A DNA stretch of 64,000 bases from Psychrobacillus sp032154225. GTDB lineage: Bacteria; Bacillota; Bacilli; Bacillales_A; Planococcaceae. The stretch's first letter is position 1. Each line of letters begins with the position of its first letter. The position numbers were made by a program, and so were the translations under genes. Where the stretch lies: contig NZ_JALDYF010000001.1 in NCBI RefSeq assembly GCF_032154225.1, positions 708,314 to 772,313 of the forward strand, in the 5' to 3' direction. The notes beneath the pieces were generated by a model. That model was not told the DNA's origin and did no database searches. It worked only from the letters and a program-made list of their open reading frames with translations. This document shows, piece after piece, positions 24,130 through 32,355 of the stretch.

Positions 24130-24465
24130 ATTACTAACCTATATAAATTGCGTAATACTTATTACCTAACGCAGGAAAGATATAATAGCTGTTCGTTAAA
24201 AAGGTCTATTTTGCTCGACATTCTTCTTGCAAAAATAAGGCTTTCATTCTAACTAAATAACTTGCCCTAATGGATTAAAGCGAAAGGGAGGCGACTCCTG
24301 TGTGATTAAGCGGGATAAGTGAGACCCCGCGGTGGCGCTAAACTTAGTTTTGCGACGAGTAACCGCAGGAGCACGAGCGACCGAGGAGGCTCACCGCCCG
24401 CCCCATGGAAAGCATCCTCCCTGCAGCTTAAATCCTAGCGGAAGCTCTCTACTACGACGTGCTCT
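24130..24465 (+). repeat. Family A repeat, copy A4
   Basis: Full copy: TAATAGCTGTTCGTTAAA, AGGTCTATTTTGCTCGAC, GCGAAAGGGAGGCGACTCC, GTGAGACCCCGCGG, the insert TTTTGCGACGAGTAACCGCA (24349-24371), GACCGAGGAGGCTCACCGCC and GGAAAGCATCC. It lies between the convergent lipoprotein and MarR genes. The homology to A2 includes about 60 bp upstream of the core. Confidence 0.85.
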
Positions 24466-24539
24466 ATTATATTTCTATTCTTTTATTCAACAAAAAATCC
24501 CTGCGACTTTTCACAGGGAAATCGTAGATAATTATTTCA

Positions 24540-24986
24540 TTAATAAGAAAGATCTTTTATCGACAAGCCTAGCTTTTTCACAAGCTCTATTGCTTGTAGC
24601 TTCTCTTCTTCTGAAAGTGCACCCATCAACTCAACTAATTGTTCCTCATGCTTAGGAAACATTACATCCATAAATGCAGTTCCTTCTTTTGTAATCTCCG
24701 CATAAGTAACACGTCGATCCGAATCACTCGAAACCCTACTAATATATCCTCTGCCTTCTAACTTATCTACTACATATGTAATAGACCCGCTTGCCAACAG
24801 AATTTTATTGCCGATTTTTTGAAGAGGCTGTTTACCTTTGTGATATAAAAGTTCTAGCACAGCAAACTCTGTTGGATTCAAACCATTTTCTTGAAAAAAT
24901 TGAAACGTACATTCATGAATTACTTTATGAGCACGCGACAATACAATAAATAGTTTCAATGCATTGCTCGATTGTTCATTTGTCAT
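24540..24986 (-). CDS. mhqR: MarR-family regulator, MhqR/YkvE-like
   Basis: A 148-residue winged-helix regulator: dimerisation helices at both ends and a DNA-binding core GLNPTEFAVLELLYHKG, LLASGSITYVVDKLE, DRRVTYAEIT. It resembles B. subtilis MhqR (YkvE), which represses hydroquinone/azoreductase detoxification genes, and its place in the conserved gene order supports that. No MhqR target gene is in the window. A near-consensus sigma-A promoter lies 38 bp upstream. Assignment as ortholog is probable, not proven; other MarR paralogs share this core. Confidence 0.75.
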   Translation of the reverse strand: MTNEQSSNALKLFIVLSRAHKVIHECTFQFFQENGLNPTEFAVLELLYHKGKQPLQKIGNKILLASGSITYVVDKLEGRGYISRVSSDSDRRVTYAEITKEGTAFMDVMFPKHEEQLVELMGALSEEEKLQAIELVKKLGLSIKDLSY

Positions 24987-25023
24987 TCCTCGTCATCCTC
25001 ACCTATTGAATACATTACCTACC

Positions 25024-25053
25024 ATTATATATGGGATATCATTATATTGTCAA
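25024..25053 (-). promoter_or_regulatory. Sigma-A promoter of the MarR gene
   Basis: TTGACA, 18-bp spacer, TATAAT on the minus strand. The spacer carries ATGATATCCCATATATAAT, a partial dyad that could bind the regulator itself. Confidence 0.75.
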
Positions 25054-25059
25054 AATAGG

Positions 25060-26172
25060 TTAATATCCAATCTCTGTAGGAATAATATATTTAAAGGTAG
25101 TACCTTGTCCAATTGCACTCTCCACTTCAATTGTGCCATTATGCTTTTCAATTACATCCTTTGCATGTGACAAACCAAGTCCTGTCCCAGCAGATTTCGT
25201 CGTAAAAAAAGGATTGAATATTTTCTTTAAATTGTCCTGATCGATTCCACAACCTTGATCTTCAATTGAAATAGTAACGTAATTAGCTACTAAGTCGTTT
25301 ATAAGTATGTTAATGGTTCCGCCATTAGGCATAACTTCTATTGCATTTTTTATAGAATTCATAAACACTTGCTTCAACAAACTTCGATCAGCAACTATTT
25401 TACATGCACTTGTGATATTAATTTGAATAATAAGTTCAATTCGTTGCATTAATGCTTGTGGTGCCATAAAATTAGCTACTTCTGTAACTAAATCTTGCAC
25501 ATCGAAATACGTATATTTATATTCTGTCGGTTTGGAAACTTCCAAAAACTCCGTTAGTATTTCTTCCATCCGTTTTATTTCATCATCAATGACAGATAAG
25601 TATCTTCTACTATCTTCTGTTGCGGTCTTGTATAATAGTTGAGTGAAACCTTTTAATGAAGTCATTGGGTTTCGGATTTCATGTGCAATACTCGCTGCAA
25701 GTTGACCAAGTGTGCTTAATGACTCCGTATGGTCTAATCGTTGTTTTAAATGCACTTTTTCCGATTCATCTTCGACAACTGTTAAATACACATTCGCATC
25801 TTTTTGTTTGGAAACACGGATATAGATATATCTTGGTTCTCCAAGGAATGTTTGCATTTCGCATTTAAATTCTGCTTCGCCATGGTGAATCAATTCTTTT
25901 AAAAATTCTTTCTTACTTGTGAATGAAGTCCCTTTAAATAACTCAATAATACTTAATACATTCATACCAATTAATTCGGTTCTGTTGATTTGAAATATTT
26001 CTTCTATTTGGGAATTTACTTCTAAGATTTCACCTTTACCATTTAAGAAGATAAGTCCACTTGAAAAAAGTTGAAAGACATGTTCAAATTTTTGCTTATA
26101 CTCATATTCCACTAGCACAAACGTCACCAAACCTCTCATCACCTTTGAATATAAAAAATAACAATAAATCAA
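25060..26172 (-). CDS. PAS-domain histidine kinase
   Basis: A soluble sensor kinase of up to 370 residues: PAS (about 30-140; FSSGLIFLNGKGEILEVN), HisKA with the phospho-acceptor His in SIAHEIRNPMTSLKGF, and HATPase with N-box NSIKNAIEVM, G1 DQGCGID, F-box FNPFFTTK and G2 GTGLGLS. The H-box and FFTTK style are those of Bacillus sporulation kinases that feed Spo0F. No response regulator is adjacent, as expected for that type. The true start is unclear: an ATG at 26139 or a downstream GTG after GAGAGG are alternatives. In B. subtilis kinD neighbours mhqR, as this kinase neighbours the MarR gene. Confidence 0.85.
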   Translation of the reverse strand: MIYCYFLYSKVMRGLVTFVLVEYEYKQKFEHVFQLFSSGLIFLNGKGEILEVNSQIEEIFQINRTELIGMNVLSIIELFKGTSFTSKKEFLKELIHHGEAEFKCEMQTFLGEPRYIYIRVSKQKDANVYLTVVEDESEKVHLKQRLDHTESLSTLGQLAASIAHEIRNPMTSLKGFTQLLYKTATEDSRRYLSVIDDEIKRMEEILTEFLEVSKPTEYKYTYFDVQDLVTEVANFMAPQALMQRIELIIQINITSACKIVADRSLLKQVFMNSIKNAIEVMPNGGTINILINDLVANYVTISIEDQGCGIDQDNLKKIFNPFFTTKSAGTGLGLSHAKDVIEKHNGTIEVESAIGQGTTFKYIIPTEIGY

Positions 26173-26199
26173 CCTTTTATTTAATATTTCTATTAATTC

Positions 26200-26236
26200 T
26201 GATTATTTCATAACATTTTCAATAAGGAAATAATCA
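26200..26236. promoter_or_regulatory. Inverted repeat between divergent genes
   Basis: TGATTATTTC and GAAATAATCA, 17 bp apart, lie between the kinase start and the radical SAM promoter. It could be an operator serving both; no known regulator was matched. Confidence 0.4.
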
Positions 26237-26248
26237 TATTTACCTATA

Positions 26249-26277
26249 TTGTCGACAATGAACATACTTGATACAAT
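26249..26277 (+). promoter_or_regulatory. Promoter of the radical SAM gene
   Basis: TTGTCG, 17-bp spacer, TACAAT, 28 bp before the ATG. Confidence 0.55.
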
Positions 26278-26304
26278 ATATACTAGAAAAAGGAGCTATA
26301 AAAA

Positions 26305-28065
26305 ATGAATATTATTTTAGCAACACTGAACGCAAAGTTTATCCATACCAATTTAGCACTTCGCTGTTTAAAAGCATATGCAGAACCCGAGTTTTCACCA
26401 ATAATAGCGGAATATACGATTAAAGATCCTACATTCAATATCGTTTCTGACCTATATCAGAAAAAACCTCAAGTAGTTGGTTTTAGCTGTTACATTTGGA
26501 ATATAGAAGAAACGATTAAAGTCGTTAAAATGTTAAAAACAATTGACCCTTCTATCATCATTGTCTTAGGCGGACCTGAAGTCTCATACGATACGAATAT
26601 ATGGTTAAAAAAAATAGTTGAAATAGACTATATCATCGTAGGTGAAGGGGAACAATCTTTTAAAGATTTATTATTATTTTTAAATGCTACAAAAACGTTA
26701 AAAGAAGTTCCTGGTGTAGCATATGTAACAGAAGACAAGTTTATACTTCACCCACTACCACCAAAATTAGATTTAAGAGAATCACCGTCCCCTTATCGCT
26801 TTCCTGAAGATTTACCAAATCTATCGAAGCGAATCGTCTATATCGAAACAAGTAGAGGCTGCCCTTTCTCTTGCCAGTTTTGCTTATCTTCTATCGAAGT
26901 TGGAGTCCGATATTTTAACCGAGATAAAGTAAAGGAAGATATTCGCTTTTTAATGGCTAATGGTGCAAAGATTATTAAATTTGTAGATAGAACTTTTAAT
27001 ATAAGTAGAAGTTATGCAATGGAAATGTTCCAGTTTTTAATCGATGAACATCAACCAGGAGTTGTTTTTCAATTTGAAATAACGGCTGATATTATGCGAC
27101 CTGAGGTTATTCAATTTTTAAATGACAATGCTCCAGCTGGACTGTTCCGTTTTGAAATCGGTGTTCAATCGACAAATGATTTAACGAATGAACTTGTTAA
27201 ACGAAGACAAAACTTTGAAAAACTAAAACGCACAGTAACAATGGTTAAAAGTGGTGGAAAAATAGACCAGCACTTAGATTTAATCGCTGGATTGCCAGAG
27301 GAAGATTATCATTCCTTTAGAAGAACGTTCAATGAAGTATTTGAAATGCGCCCTGAAGAATTACAACTTGGATTTTTAAAATTACTTCGTGGAACTGGTT
27401 TGCGTGTCGAAGCAGAGAAATATGGCTATGTTTATGTCGATCAAGCACCTTATGAGATCTTCTCTAATAATGTTCTAACATTCGACGATATTCTACGTAT
27501 TAAACAAGTAGAAGACGTTCTAGAGAAGTATTGGAATGCACATCGTATGGATAATACACTAGAATATTTATTCGCCTCTGTTTTTGAAACACCATTCGAC
27601 TTTTTCCAACAGTTCGGAACATTTTGGGAAAATAGAAATTGGTCAAGAATCGGGCATCAGCTCGAAGATTTATATACAAGATTAAATGCATTTTTTGAAA
27701 CAGTAGAAAATATTTCATTGCCAGTCGTACAAAGTGTTATGAAGCTCGATTATTTATCTAAACAAAAATTCCAACCACGTAAGCCTTGGTGGGAGTCCGA
27801 TATGACGAAAGAGGAGCAATCTTTCCTTTATAAGCACCTGTTGCAAAATCCGTCTATTGCTGGAGAAGAGTTTACTGCACTTGGGCTAAATGAGCGTGAT
27901 TTATACAAACAGACATTTATTACGCCGATTTCGATTTGTGTAGATTCTTATAAACAAGGTATTGTGAAAGAAAGAAAAGGCTATTTATTGGCTACATTTG
28001 GTCAAGGTAACAGTCCTCACTTTTCTTTTATCGAAGCAGAAATAACAGATCTGGTTTTATCCTAA
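26305..28065 (+). CDS. B12-binding radical SAM protein (DUF4080 type)
   Basis: A 586-residue enzyme. Residues 1-140 form a cobalamin-binding Rossmann-type domain (ILATLNAKFIHTNLALR, VVLGGPEVSYD). The radical SAM core follows with the iron-sulfur motif CPFSCQFC near residue 189 and the GFE-like segment KFVDRTFN. A C-terminal DUF4080-like region of about 200 residues (WWESDMTKEEQSFLYKHLL) completes it. Members are widespread in Bacillus and Clostridia, but the methylated or rearranged substrate is unknown. AAAGGAG precedes the ATG. The gene is monocistronic, between a kinase and a repeat. Confidence 0.85.
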   Translation: MNIILATLNAKFIHTNLALRCLKAYAEPEFSPIIAEYTIKDPTFNIVSDLYQKKPQVVGFSCYIWNIEETIKVVKMLKTIDPSIIIVLGGPEVSYDTNIWLKKIVEIDYIIVGEGEQSFKDLLLFLNATKTLKEVPGVAYVTEDKFILHPLPPKLDLRESPSPYRFPEDLPNLSKRIVYIETSRGCPFSCQFCLSSIEVGVRYFNRDKVKEDIRFLMANGAKIIKFVDRTFNISRSYAMEMFQFLIDEHQPGVVFQFEITADIMRPEVIQFLNDNAPAGLFRFEIGVQSTNDLTNELVKRRQNFEKLKRTVTMVKSGGKIDQHLDLIAGLPEEDYHSFRRTFNEVFEMRPEELQLGFLKLLRGTGLRVEAEKYGYVYVDQAPYEIFSNNVLTFDDILRIKQVEDVLEKYWNAHRMDNTLEYLFASVFETPFDFFQQFGTFWENRNWSRIGHQLEDLYTRLNAFFETVENISLPVVQSVMKLDYLSKQKFQPRKPWWESDMTKEEQSFLYKHLLQNPSIAGEEFTALGLNERDLYKQTFITPISICVDSYKQGIVKERKGYLLATFGQGNSPHFSFIEAEITDLVLS

Positions 28066-28077
28066 TAATAAGAAAAA

Positions 28078-28700
28078 ACATCTTAGCGATGTAGTTTCTA
28101 GCCCGCTTCAGGCTTCCCATCGGGCTATACTATGATCGGAAAATTTTAAAAGCTTGTTGGAAGTGGCTGCGCCGCTTCCAACAAGCTTTTTCTTCGGTCA
28201 TCGTATGGCAAATGTTCGCCTACCGCTCGCTAGAAACTTCTGTACCAGGTAGTTAAATGCTTTTGGCAATAGAAGAAGCAAGTTTCTTTCTATTTAGTAA
28301 GTTGGCCTCCATAGATACAATTTTGGCGACTCTTTGTAATCTCTTTTGCGACGAGTAACCGCAGGAGCAGGTTTTTACAAAGCGACACTTCTACATTTGA
28401 ATATAAAGTGAAGAAGTAGATGACAAATTTACTTCGTATGGAAATAGCCGGTCTATTTCTAATTAGAAGTGCTAATGAACTTTTTCTCTTACATGAAAGG
28501 GCTTAAATAGAAAGAGCATGAATTCCACCCATAAACAGGATGGATGTAGTGAAAAGCGGCGACTCGGGTGGGATTAGCGGACAGGTGAGACCCCGCAGTG
28601 AAACGAGAAGGCTCACCGACCGCCCCACCGAAAGCGCCCACTTATAACGAATTCCACTTCACCGGTCCCTTCATGGAACATTTTTATACACTTACTCTTT
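28078..28700 (+). repeat. Family B repeat, copy B1
   Basis: About 620 bp filling the gap between convergent genes. Ordered blocks shared with other B copies: GGCAAATGTTCGCC, TTTTGGCAATAGAAGAAGCA, ATAGATACAATTTTGGCG, GACACTTCTACATTTG, GTAGATGACAAATTTACTT, TCTAATTAGAAGTG, GGATGGATGTAGTGAAAAGC, then the family A core GGCGACTC, ACAGGTGAGACCCCGCAGTG, GGCTCACCGACCGCCCC. It also holds the TTTTGCGACGAGTAACCGCA module (28344-28366). Confidence 0.85.
28148..28190 (+). terminator. Strong terminator after the radical SAM gene
   Basis: AAAAGCTTGTTGGAAG and CTTCCAACAAGCTTTTT pair around a GC-rich loop. Copy B2 keeps only the left arm (near 35628-35641). Confidence 0.85.
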
Positions 28701-28743
28701 GAAAAAAAGCAACCTAATCTTGGAATGGATTAGATCTCTTTTT

Positions 28744-30096
28744 TTATCCAATAATAACACGCTCTTTCGGATAACGATATTTTGTTTTATTACTCTTTCC
28801 TCCTAATGTAAACAAGAAGGAAATTAACCCAACACGGCCGATAAACATAAGAATCATAATGATTACTTTACCTACACTAGACAAATCACCTGTTATACCT
28901 AGCGTCATTCCACAAGTACCGAAAGCCGATGTAATTTCAAAAATTAAGGAAGTAATCGGAACATCTGGTTCTGTTACAGTCAACAATATAGTCGCCGTAA
29001 AAACCATGATTAACGCTACCGTTATAACCGCAAATGCTCGAAAAACATCAATTAAATGAATTTCTCGATTAAAAATTTGAATATTTTCTTTCCCTCTAGA
29101 AAAATTAATCAAAAATAAAATAGCAATTGCAAAAGTTGTTGTTCTAATTCCCCCACCAACCGAGCTAGGAGACGCTCCTATGAACATTAGCACACTCATC
29201 AAAGAATGGGTTCCCTCATTAAATAATGTTACGTCAAACGTTGTTAAGCCCGCTGAACGTGTTGAAACAGAATGGAAAAAGGCAGTAAAAAACTTCTCAT
29301 GCCAAGGCATTCCTTTAAAAGAGTTAAACATTTCTAATAAGAAAATCATGAAAGTACCAAATAGTAAAAGGATACCATACGTCAATGTTGTTAATTTTGT
29401 AAATAAAGAAAAGCGAAAGTTTTTATTTTTATTGGACAAAAATTCTTTTACTTCTATTAATACAGGAAATCCAATTGCCCCAAATACGATAAGGAAGCTC
29501 GTAATAATTTGGATGAAATAATCATTATGGTAAGCGGCTAATGATTCTCCTGTAATATCAAACCCTGCATTTGTCGTAGCCGATACGGAAGTAAAGATTC
29601 CGTGCATCATTGCCTCTTCAAATGAATCATAATACTGTGTAAAATATAATGTTAATAACAATGCACCTAATGCTTGAATTAATAAAAGGATTTTCACAAT
29701 TTCTCGGATTAAGTGAACTACCCCTGACAAACTAGACTGATTATGGTCAACCATAATTAGTTGTCTTTCTCTTAAACCAATTTTCTTCCCTGAAATAAGC
29801 CATACAAATGTACCTAGTGACATAATTCCAATTCCACCAAGTTGTAAAATAAGAATGATCATCACATAACCAAATACACTATATGTTTCTGATATATCAA
29901 TAGCCGTTAATCCCGTTACACTTACGGCACTCACTGCTGTAAACAAACTATCGATAAAATCTACTCTTACTCCTGGCCTATGAACTCCTGGTAACCTTAG
30001 CAATAAAACGGAAACAGCGATTGCCAAAAAATAATAAATGACAATCATTTGTGCTGGTGTAAATTTAATTTTTGATTTAAACTGCAATTGCTTCAT
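28744..30096 (-). CDS. ktrD: Ktr-type potassium transporter subunit (KtrB/KtrD)
   Basis: A 450-residue channel-like membrane protein with four M1-P-M2 repeats. Selectivity-filter loops with their Gly are visible in order: SAVSVTGLT, SATTNAGFD, STRSAGLTT and FGTCGMTLG. Length and loops match B. subtilis KtrB/KtrD, sodium-dependent K+ uptake pores gated by RCK subunits KtrA/KtrC, which bind c-di-AMP. No RCK gene is adjacent, as for B. subtilis ktrD (ykrM), and the location next to ykoY supports ktrD over ktrB. GGAATTT precedes the ATG by a rather long spacing. Confidence 0.85.
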   Translation of the reverse strand: MKQLQFKSKIKFTPAQMIVIYYFLAIAVSVLLLRLPGVHRPGVRVDFIDSLFTAVSAVSVTGLTAIDISETYSVFGYVMIILILQLGGIGIMSLGTFVWLISGKKIGLRERQLIMVDHNQSSLSGVVHLIREIVKILLLIQALGALLLTLYFTQYYDSFEEAMMHGIFTSVSATTNAGFDITGESLAAYHNDYFIQIITSFLIVFGAIGFPVLIEVKEFLSNKNKNFRFSLFTKLTTLTYGILLLFGTFMIFLLEMFNSFKGMPWHEKFFTAFFHSVSTRSAGLTTFDVTLFNEGTHSLMSVLMFIGASPSSVGGGIRTTTFAIAILFLINFSRGKENIQIFNREIHLIDVFRAFAVITVALIMVFTATILLTVTEPDVPITSLIFEITSAFGTCGMTLGITGDLSSVGKVIIMILMFIGRVGLISFLFTLGGKSNKTKYRYPKERVIIG

Positions 30097-30139
30097 ACAT
30101 TTAAATTCCTTTCAAACAATCCTGTTTCCTCATTGTAAG

Positions 30140-30190
30140 AAAAAAAAGGATAAAAAGATAGTCGTAATACACTATCTTTTTATCCTTTTC
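30140..30190 (-). terminator. Terminator of the ykoY gene
   Basis: GGATAAAAAGATAG and CTATCTTTTTATCC form a 14-bp stem, followed on the minus strand by CTTTTTTTTC. Confidence 0.9.
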
Positions 30191-30195
30191 ATTTT

Positions 30196-30966
30196 TTATA
30201 TATTTTGTTCTTTTTTGTTTTTTACTACACCAAGAATATAACCTCCAACTGCAATACTAAGTAGTACAGTCCAGAAAATGATAGTCCAAGTTGTCGAATG
30301 AGGGAAATCCTCGCTTAATACTCCTAGTTTTGGATGAGCTAAAGTTAACACTGCAAGTTTTACCCCTACCCAACCAACGATTAAAAATGCCGCTGTTTCT
30401 AATGAAGGCATTTTTTCTAGTAATTTCACAAATTTATGTGCAGCAAAACGCATGATGATTAATCCAATGATACCGCCAAGTAACATAACAGAGAACTGAC
30501 CACCGTTAATACCACCAATTTCAAAATCACCTAAATGAGGCAATGTTAAAGCAATCGCTACAGCTGCAAGCATAGAATCAATCGCAAACGCTATATCTGC
30601 AAGCTCTACCTTTAATACCGTGAACCAAAAACCAGAACCTTTAGAATTAGCTGTTTCTACCTCTTGCTCTTCTTCTTCTTCTTTCTTGCGTTGATCATAA
30701 ATATGTTTAATCGAAATGAATAGTAAATATGCAGCTCCAATTGCTTGTACCTGCCAAACATTTACCAAAAACGTAATCATAAATAATGCTAAAAATCTAA
30801 ATACAAACGCACCTAGTAAACCGTAGAACAGTGCTTTCTTTTGCTGCACCTTCGGTAAATGCTTCACCATTACTGCCATAACAACCGCATTATCGGCTGC
30901 AAGTAGCCCCTCTAACCCAATTAATACAAGTAGTACCCATGCATATTCTAATAATATCGCTTCCAT
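30196..30966 (-). CDS. ykoY: TerC-family manganese exporter YkoY
   Basis: A 256-residue TerC/LysE-fold protein with seven to eight helices. Acidic metal-binding motifs EGLLAADNAVVMA (helix 1) and ELADIAFAIDSMLA (mid-protein) are intact; a charged Glu-rich loop lies near residues 95-108. Family knowledge: B. subtilis YkoY and MeeF/MeeY export Mn2+ and help metalate secreted proteins. The yybP-ykoY riboswitch directly upstream makes the assignment firm. AAAGGAGG precedes the ATG. Confidence 0.93.
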   Translation of the reverse strand: MEAILLEYAWVLLVLIGLEGLLAADNAVVMAVMVKHLPKVQQKKALFYGLLGAFVFRFLALFMITFLVNVWQVQAIGAAYLLFISIKHIYDQRKKEEEEEQEVETANSKGSGFWFTVLKVELADIAFAIDSMLAAVAIALTLPHLGDFEIGGINGGQFSVMLLGGIIGLIIMRFAAHKFVKLLEKMPSLETAAFLIVGWVGVKLAVLTLAHPKLGVLSEDFPHSTTWTIIFWTVLLSIAVGGYILGVVKNKKEQNI

Positions 30967-30989
30967 TTTCTTCCTCCTTTTTTACATAT

Positions 30990-31137
30990 AAAAAGACCCT
31001 TGCCTTGGATAAGGCAAAGGTCTTGCTAAGCAATTAGTATAATTGCTATCATAACCGGTGGTAAAAACCACGTAATGACGACTATGAAATAGGTTTCCCT
31101 ATAGCTACTCCCCTTTGACAGAAGTCAAAAGTCTATT
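30990..31137 (-). ncRNA. yybP-ykoY manganese riboswitch
   Basis: On the minus strand the leader contains AAAGGGGAGTAGC in the P1-L1 region, the L3-side segment GTCGTCATTACG, a hairpin CGTGGTTTTTACCACCGG and finally a terminator stem AGACCTTTGCCTTATCC with its complement and a T-run at 30990-31024. These are the hallmarks of the class: Mn2+ bridges loops L1 and L3 and favours antitermination. It lies 24 bp upstream of the ykoY start. Confidence 0.93.
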
Positions 31138-31156
31138 TAGTTATGTAATATAAATT

Positions 31157-31185
31157 AATATACCACACGATTTATTTTTTGTAAA
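31157..31185 (-). promoter_or_regulatory. Sigma-A promoter of the riboswitch-ykoY unit
   Basis: TTTACA, 17-bp spacer, TATATT on the minus strand, with transcription predicted to start just before the riboswitch. Confidence 0.8.
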
Positions 31186-31191
31186 TTATTT

Positions 31192-32280
31192 TTACTTTAT
31201 GGGAATATGAAATGAGGGATCTTCTTTATGTTTATTGTAAAAGTCAATCATAGATGGGATTGATGAGATAAAATCCGCACATTTAATATTTCCTTTTTGT
31301 AAAATACTTTCTGCTATTGTTGTATCAAAAGTTGATTGCCAAGTTAAGTAATCTAGCGTTTCTTTCTCGACTTGTAAGATTTTACGAATTGGGTAAAGAG
31401 AAACGGATGCTTTTGCAATGATTAATGGAATTCTCCCTTTCGGATATTTTCCTGTAATCTCTTTTACAAATGCACGGTATACCTCTTCTACTGGATATGG
31501 CTTTGGATCAGTTAAATGAAGGGTTTTCGAAATCGCCTCTTCACTAAAACTACAATAGATTGATCCTTTCGTAATATAGTCACTCGGTACTACATTAATA
31601 TAAGCATTGCTCTTCCCTAAATAAGGGAAAATAGGAAGCTTTCGAAGATGGGTAATCATATTTACAAAGAAATACGGACCATCGAATTTAATCGTTTCTC
31701 CTGTTATGGAATTTCCGCGCACAATGCCTGGACGAATAATCGTAACAGGTAACTTGTCTTTTAATTGTTCCACAAGTAGCTCTGCCTCATATTTTGTTTC
31801 TTCATAATGATTTTTAAATCCCATAGGTTTTATTAGTTCCGTTTCTAATAGTTTACCTTCTCTTTTACCAGCGACATACGCCGTACTAAAATAAACGTAT
31901 CTTTTCAGATGAATAAACTGCATAACAAGCTCATTAAACAATTTTGTTCCCTGCACATTAACTCTCCAGGCAATATCCTTTGGTACAGCTAAATCGTAAA
32001 TAGCTGCTAAATGCCAAATATATTCGACCTCTTTTACTAATTGTTGTAATATTTCATTGTTAATATTAGCATTTGGGATTGTAATATCCCCTTCTATGAT
32101 TAAGATCTGTTGCTCTACTTTTCCGTCTGTATAAATTTCTTCTATCATTTCTTTTGCCTTATCTACTTGATATGGCAGAACAAGAACGTAAATTGTCGAA
32201 AATACTTGTTGAAGACGAAGCTCTTTTACTATATTTTTCGCTAAAAATCCTGGAAATCCCGTTATTAATGCCGAAGTCAT
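31192..32280 (-). CDS. Extended SDR / thioester-reductase-like protein
   Basis: A 362-residue NAD(P)-binding protein. The N-terminal motif TGFPGFLAK (GxxGxxG type), WHLAAIYDL, STAYVAGK and the catalytic YxxxK as YEETKYEAE place it with the male-sterility/thioester-reductase branch of SDRs, which reduce acyl thioesters or modify lipids. There is no carrier or adenylation domain, so it may act on acyl-CoA or fatty aldehyde (inference). I choose the ATG at 32280, 10 nt after GGAAAGGG: the longer frame to 32340 runs into the terminator of the upstream RND gene. Confidence 0.75.
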   Translation of the reverse strand: MTSALITGFPGFLAKNIVKELRLQQVFSTIYVLVLPYQVDKAKEMIEEIYTDGKVEQQILIIEGDITIPNANINNEILQQLVKEVEYIWHLAAIYDLAVPKDIAWRVNVQGTKLFNELVMQFIHLKRYVYFSTAYVAGKREGKLLETELIKPMGFKNHYEETKYEAELLVEQLKDKLPVTIIRPGIVRGNSITGETIKFDGPYFFVNMITHLRKLPIFPYLGKSNAYINVVPSDYITKGSIYCSFSEEAISKTLHLTDPKPYPVEEVYRAFVKEITGKYPKGRIPLIIAKASVSLYPIRKILQVEKETLDYLTWQSTFDTTIAESILQKGNIKCADFISSIPSMIDFYNKHKEDPSFHIPIK

Positions 32281-32323
32281 ATACATCATTCCCTTTCCAA
32301 TAACCAGCTGAGCTAAATTATAC

Positions 32324-32352
32324 AAAAAAAGGGTCTCCAATTGAAGACCCTT
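32324..32352 (-). terminator. Terminator of the RND exporter gene
   Basis: GGGTCTTC and GAGACCC arms on the minus strand (hairpin 32331-32350), then a seven-T run. It separates the exporter from the SDR gene. Confidence 0.88.
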
Positions 32353-32355
32353 CCA

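Noticed and set aside
28078..28700. Family B repeats considered as decayed insertion sequences
   Set aside because: No transposase remnant, no clear terminal inverted repeats or target duplications visible by eye; kept as repeats of unknown nature.
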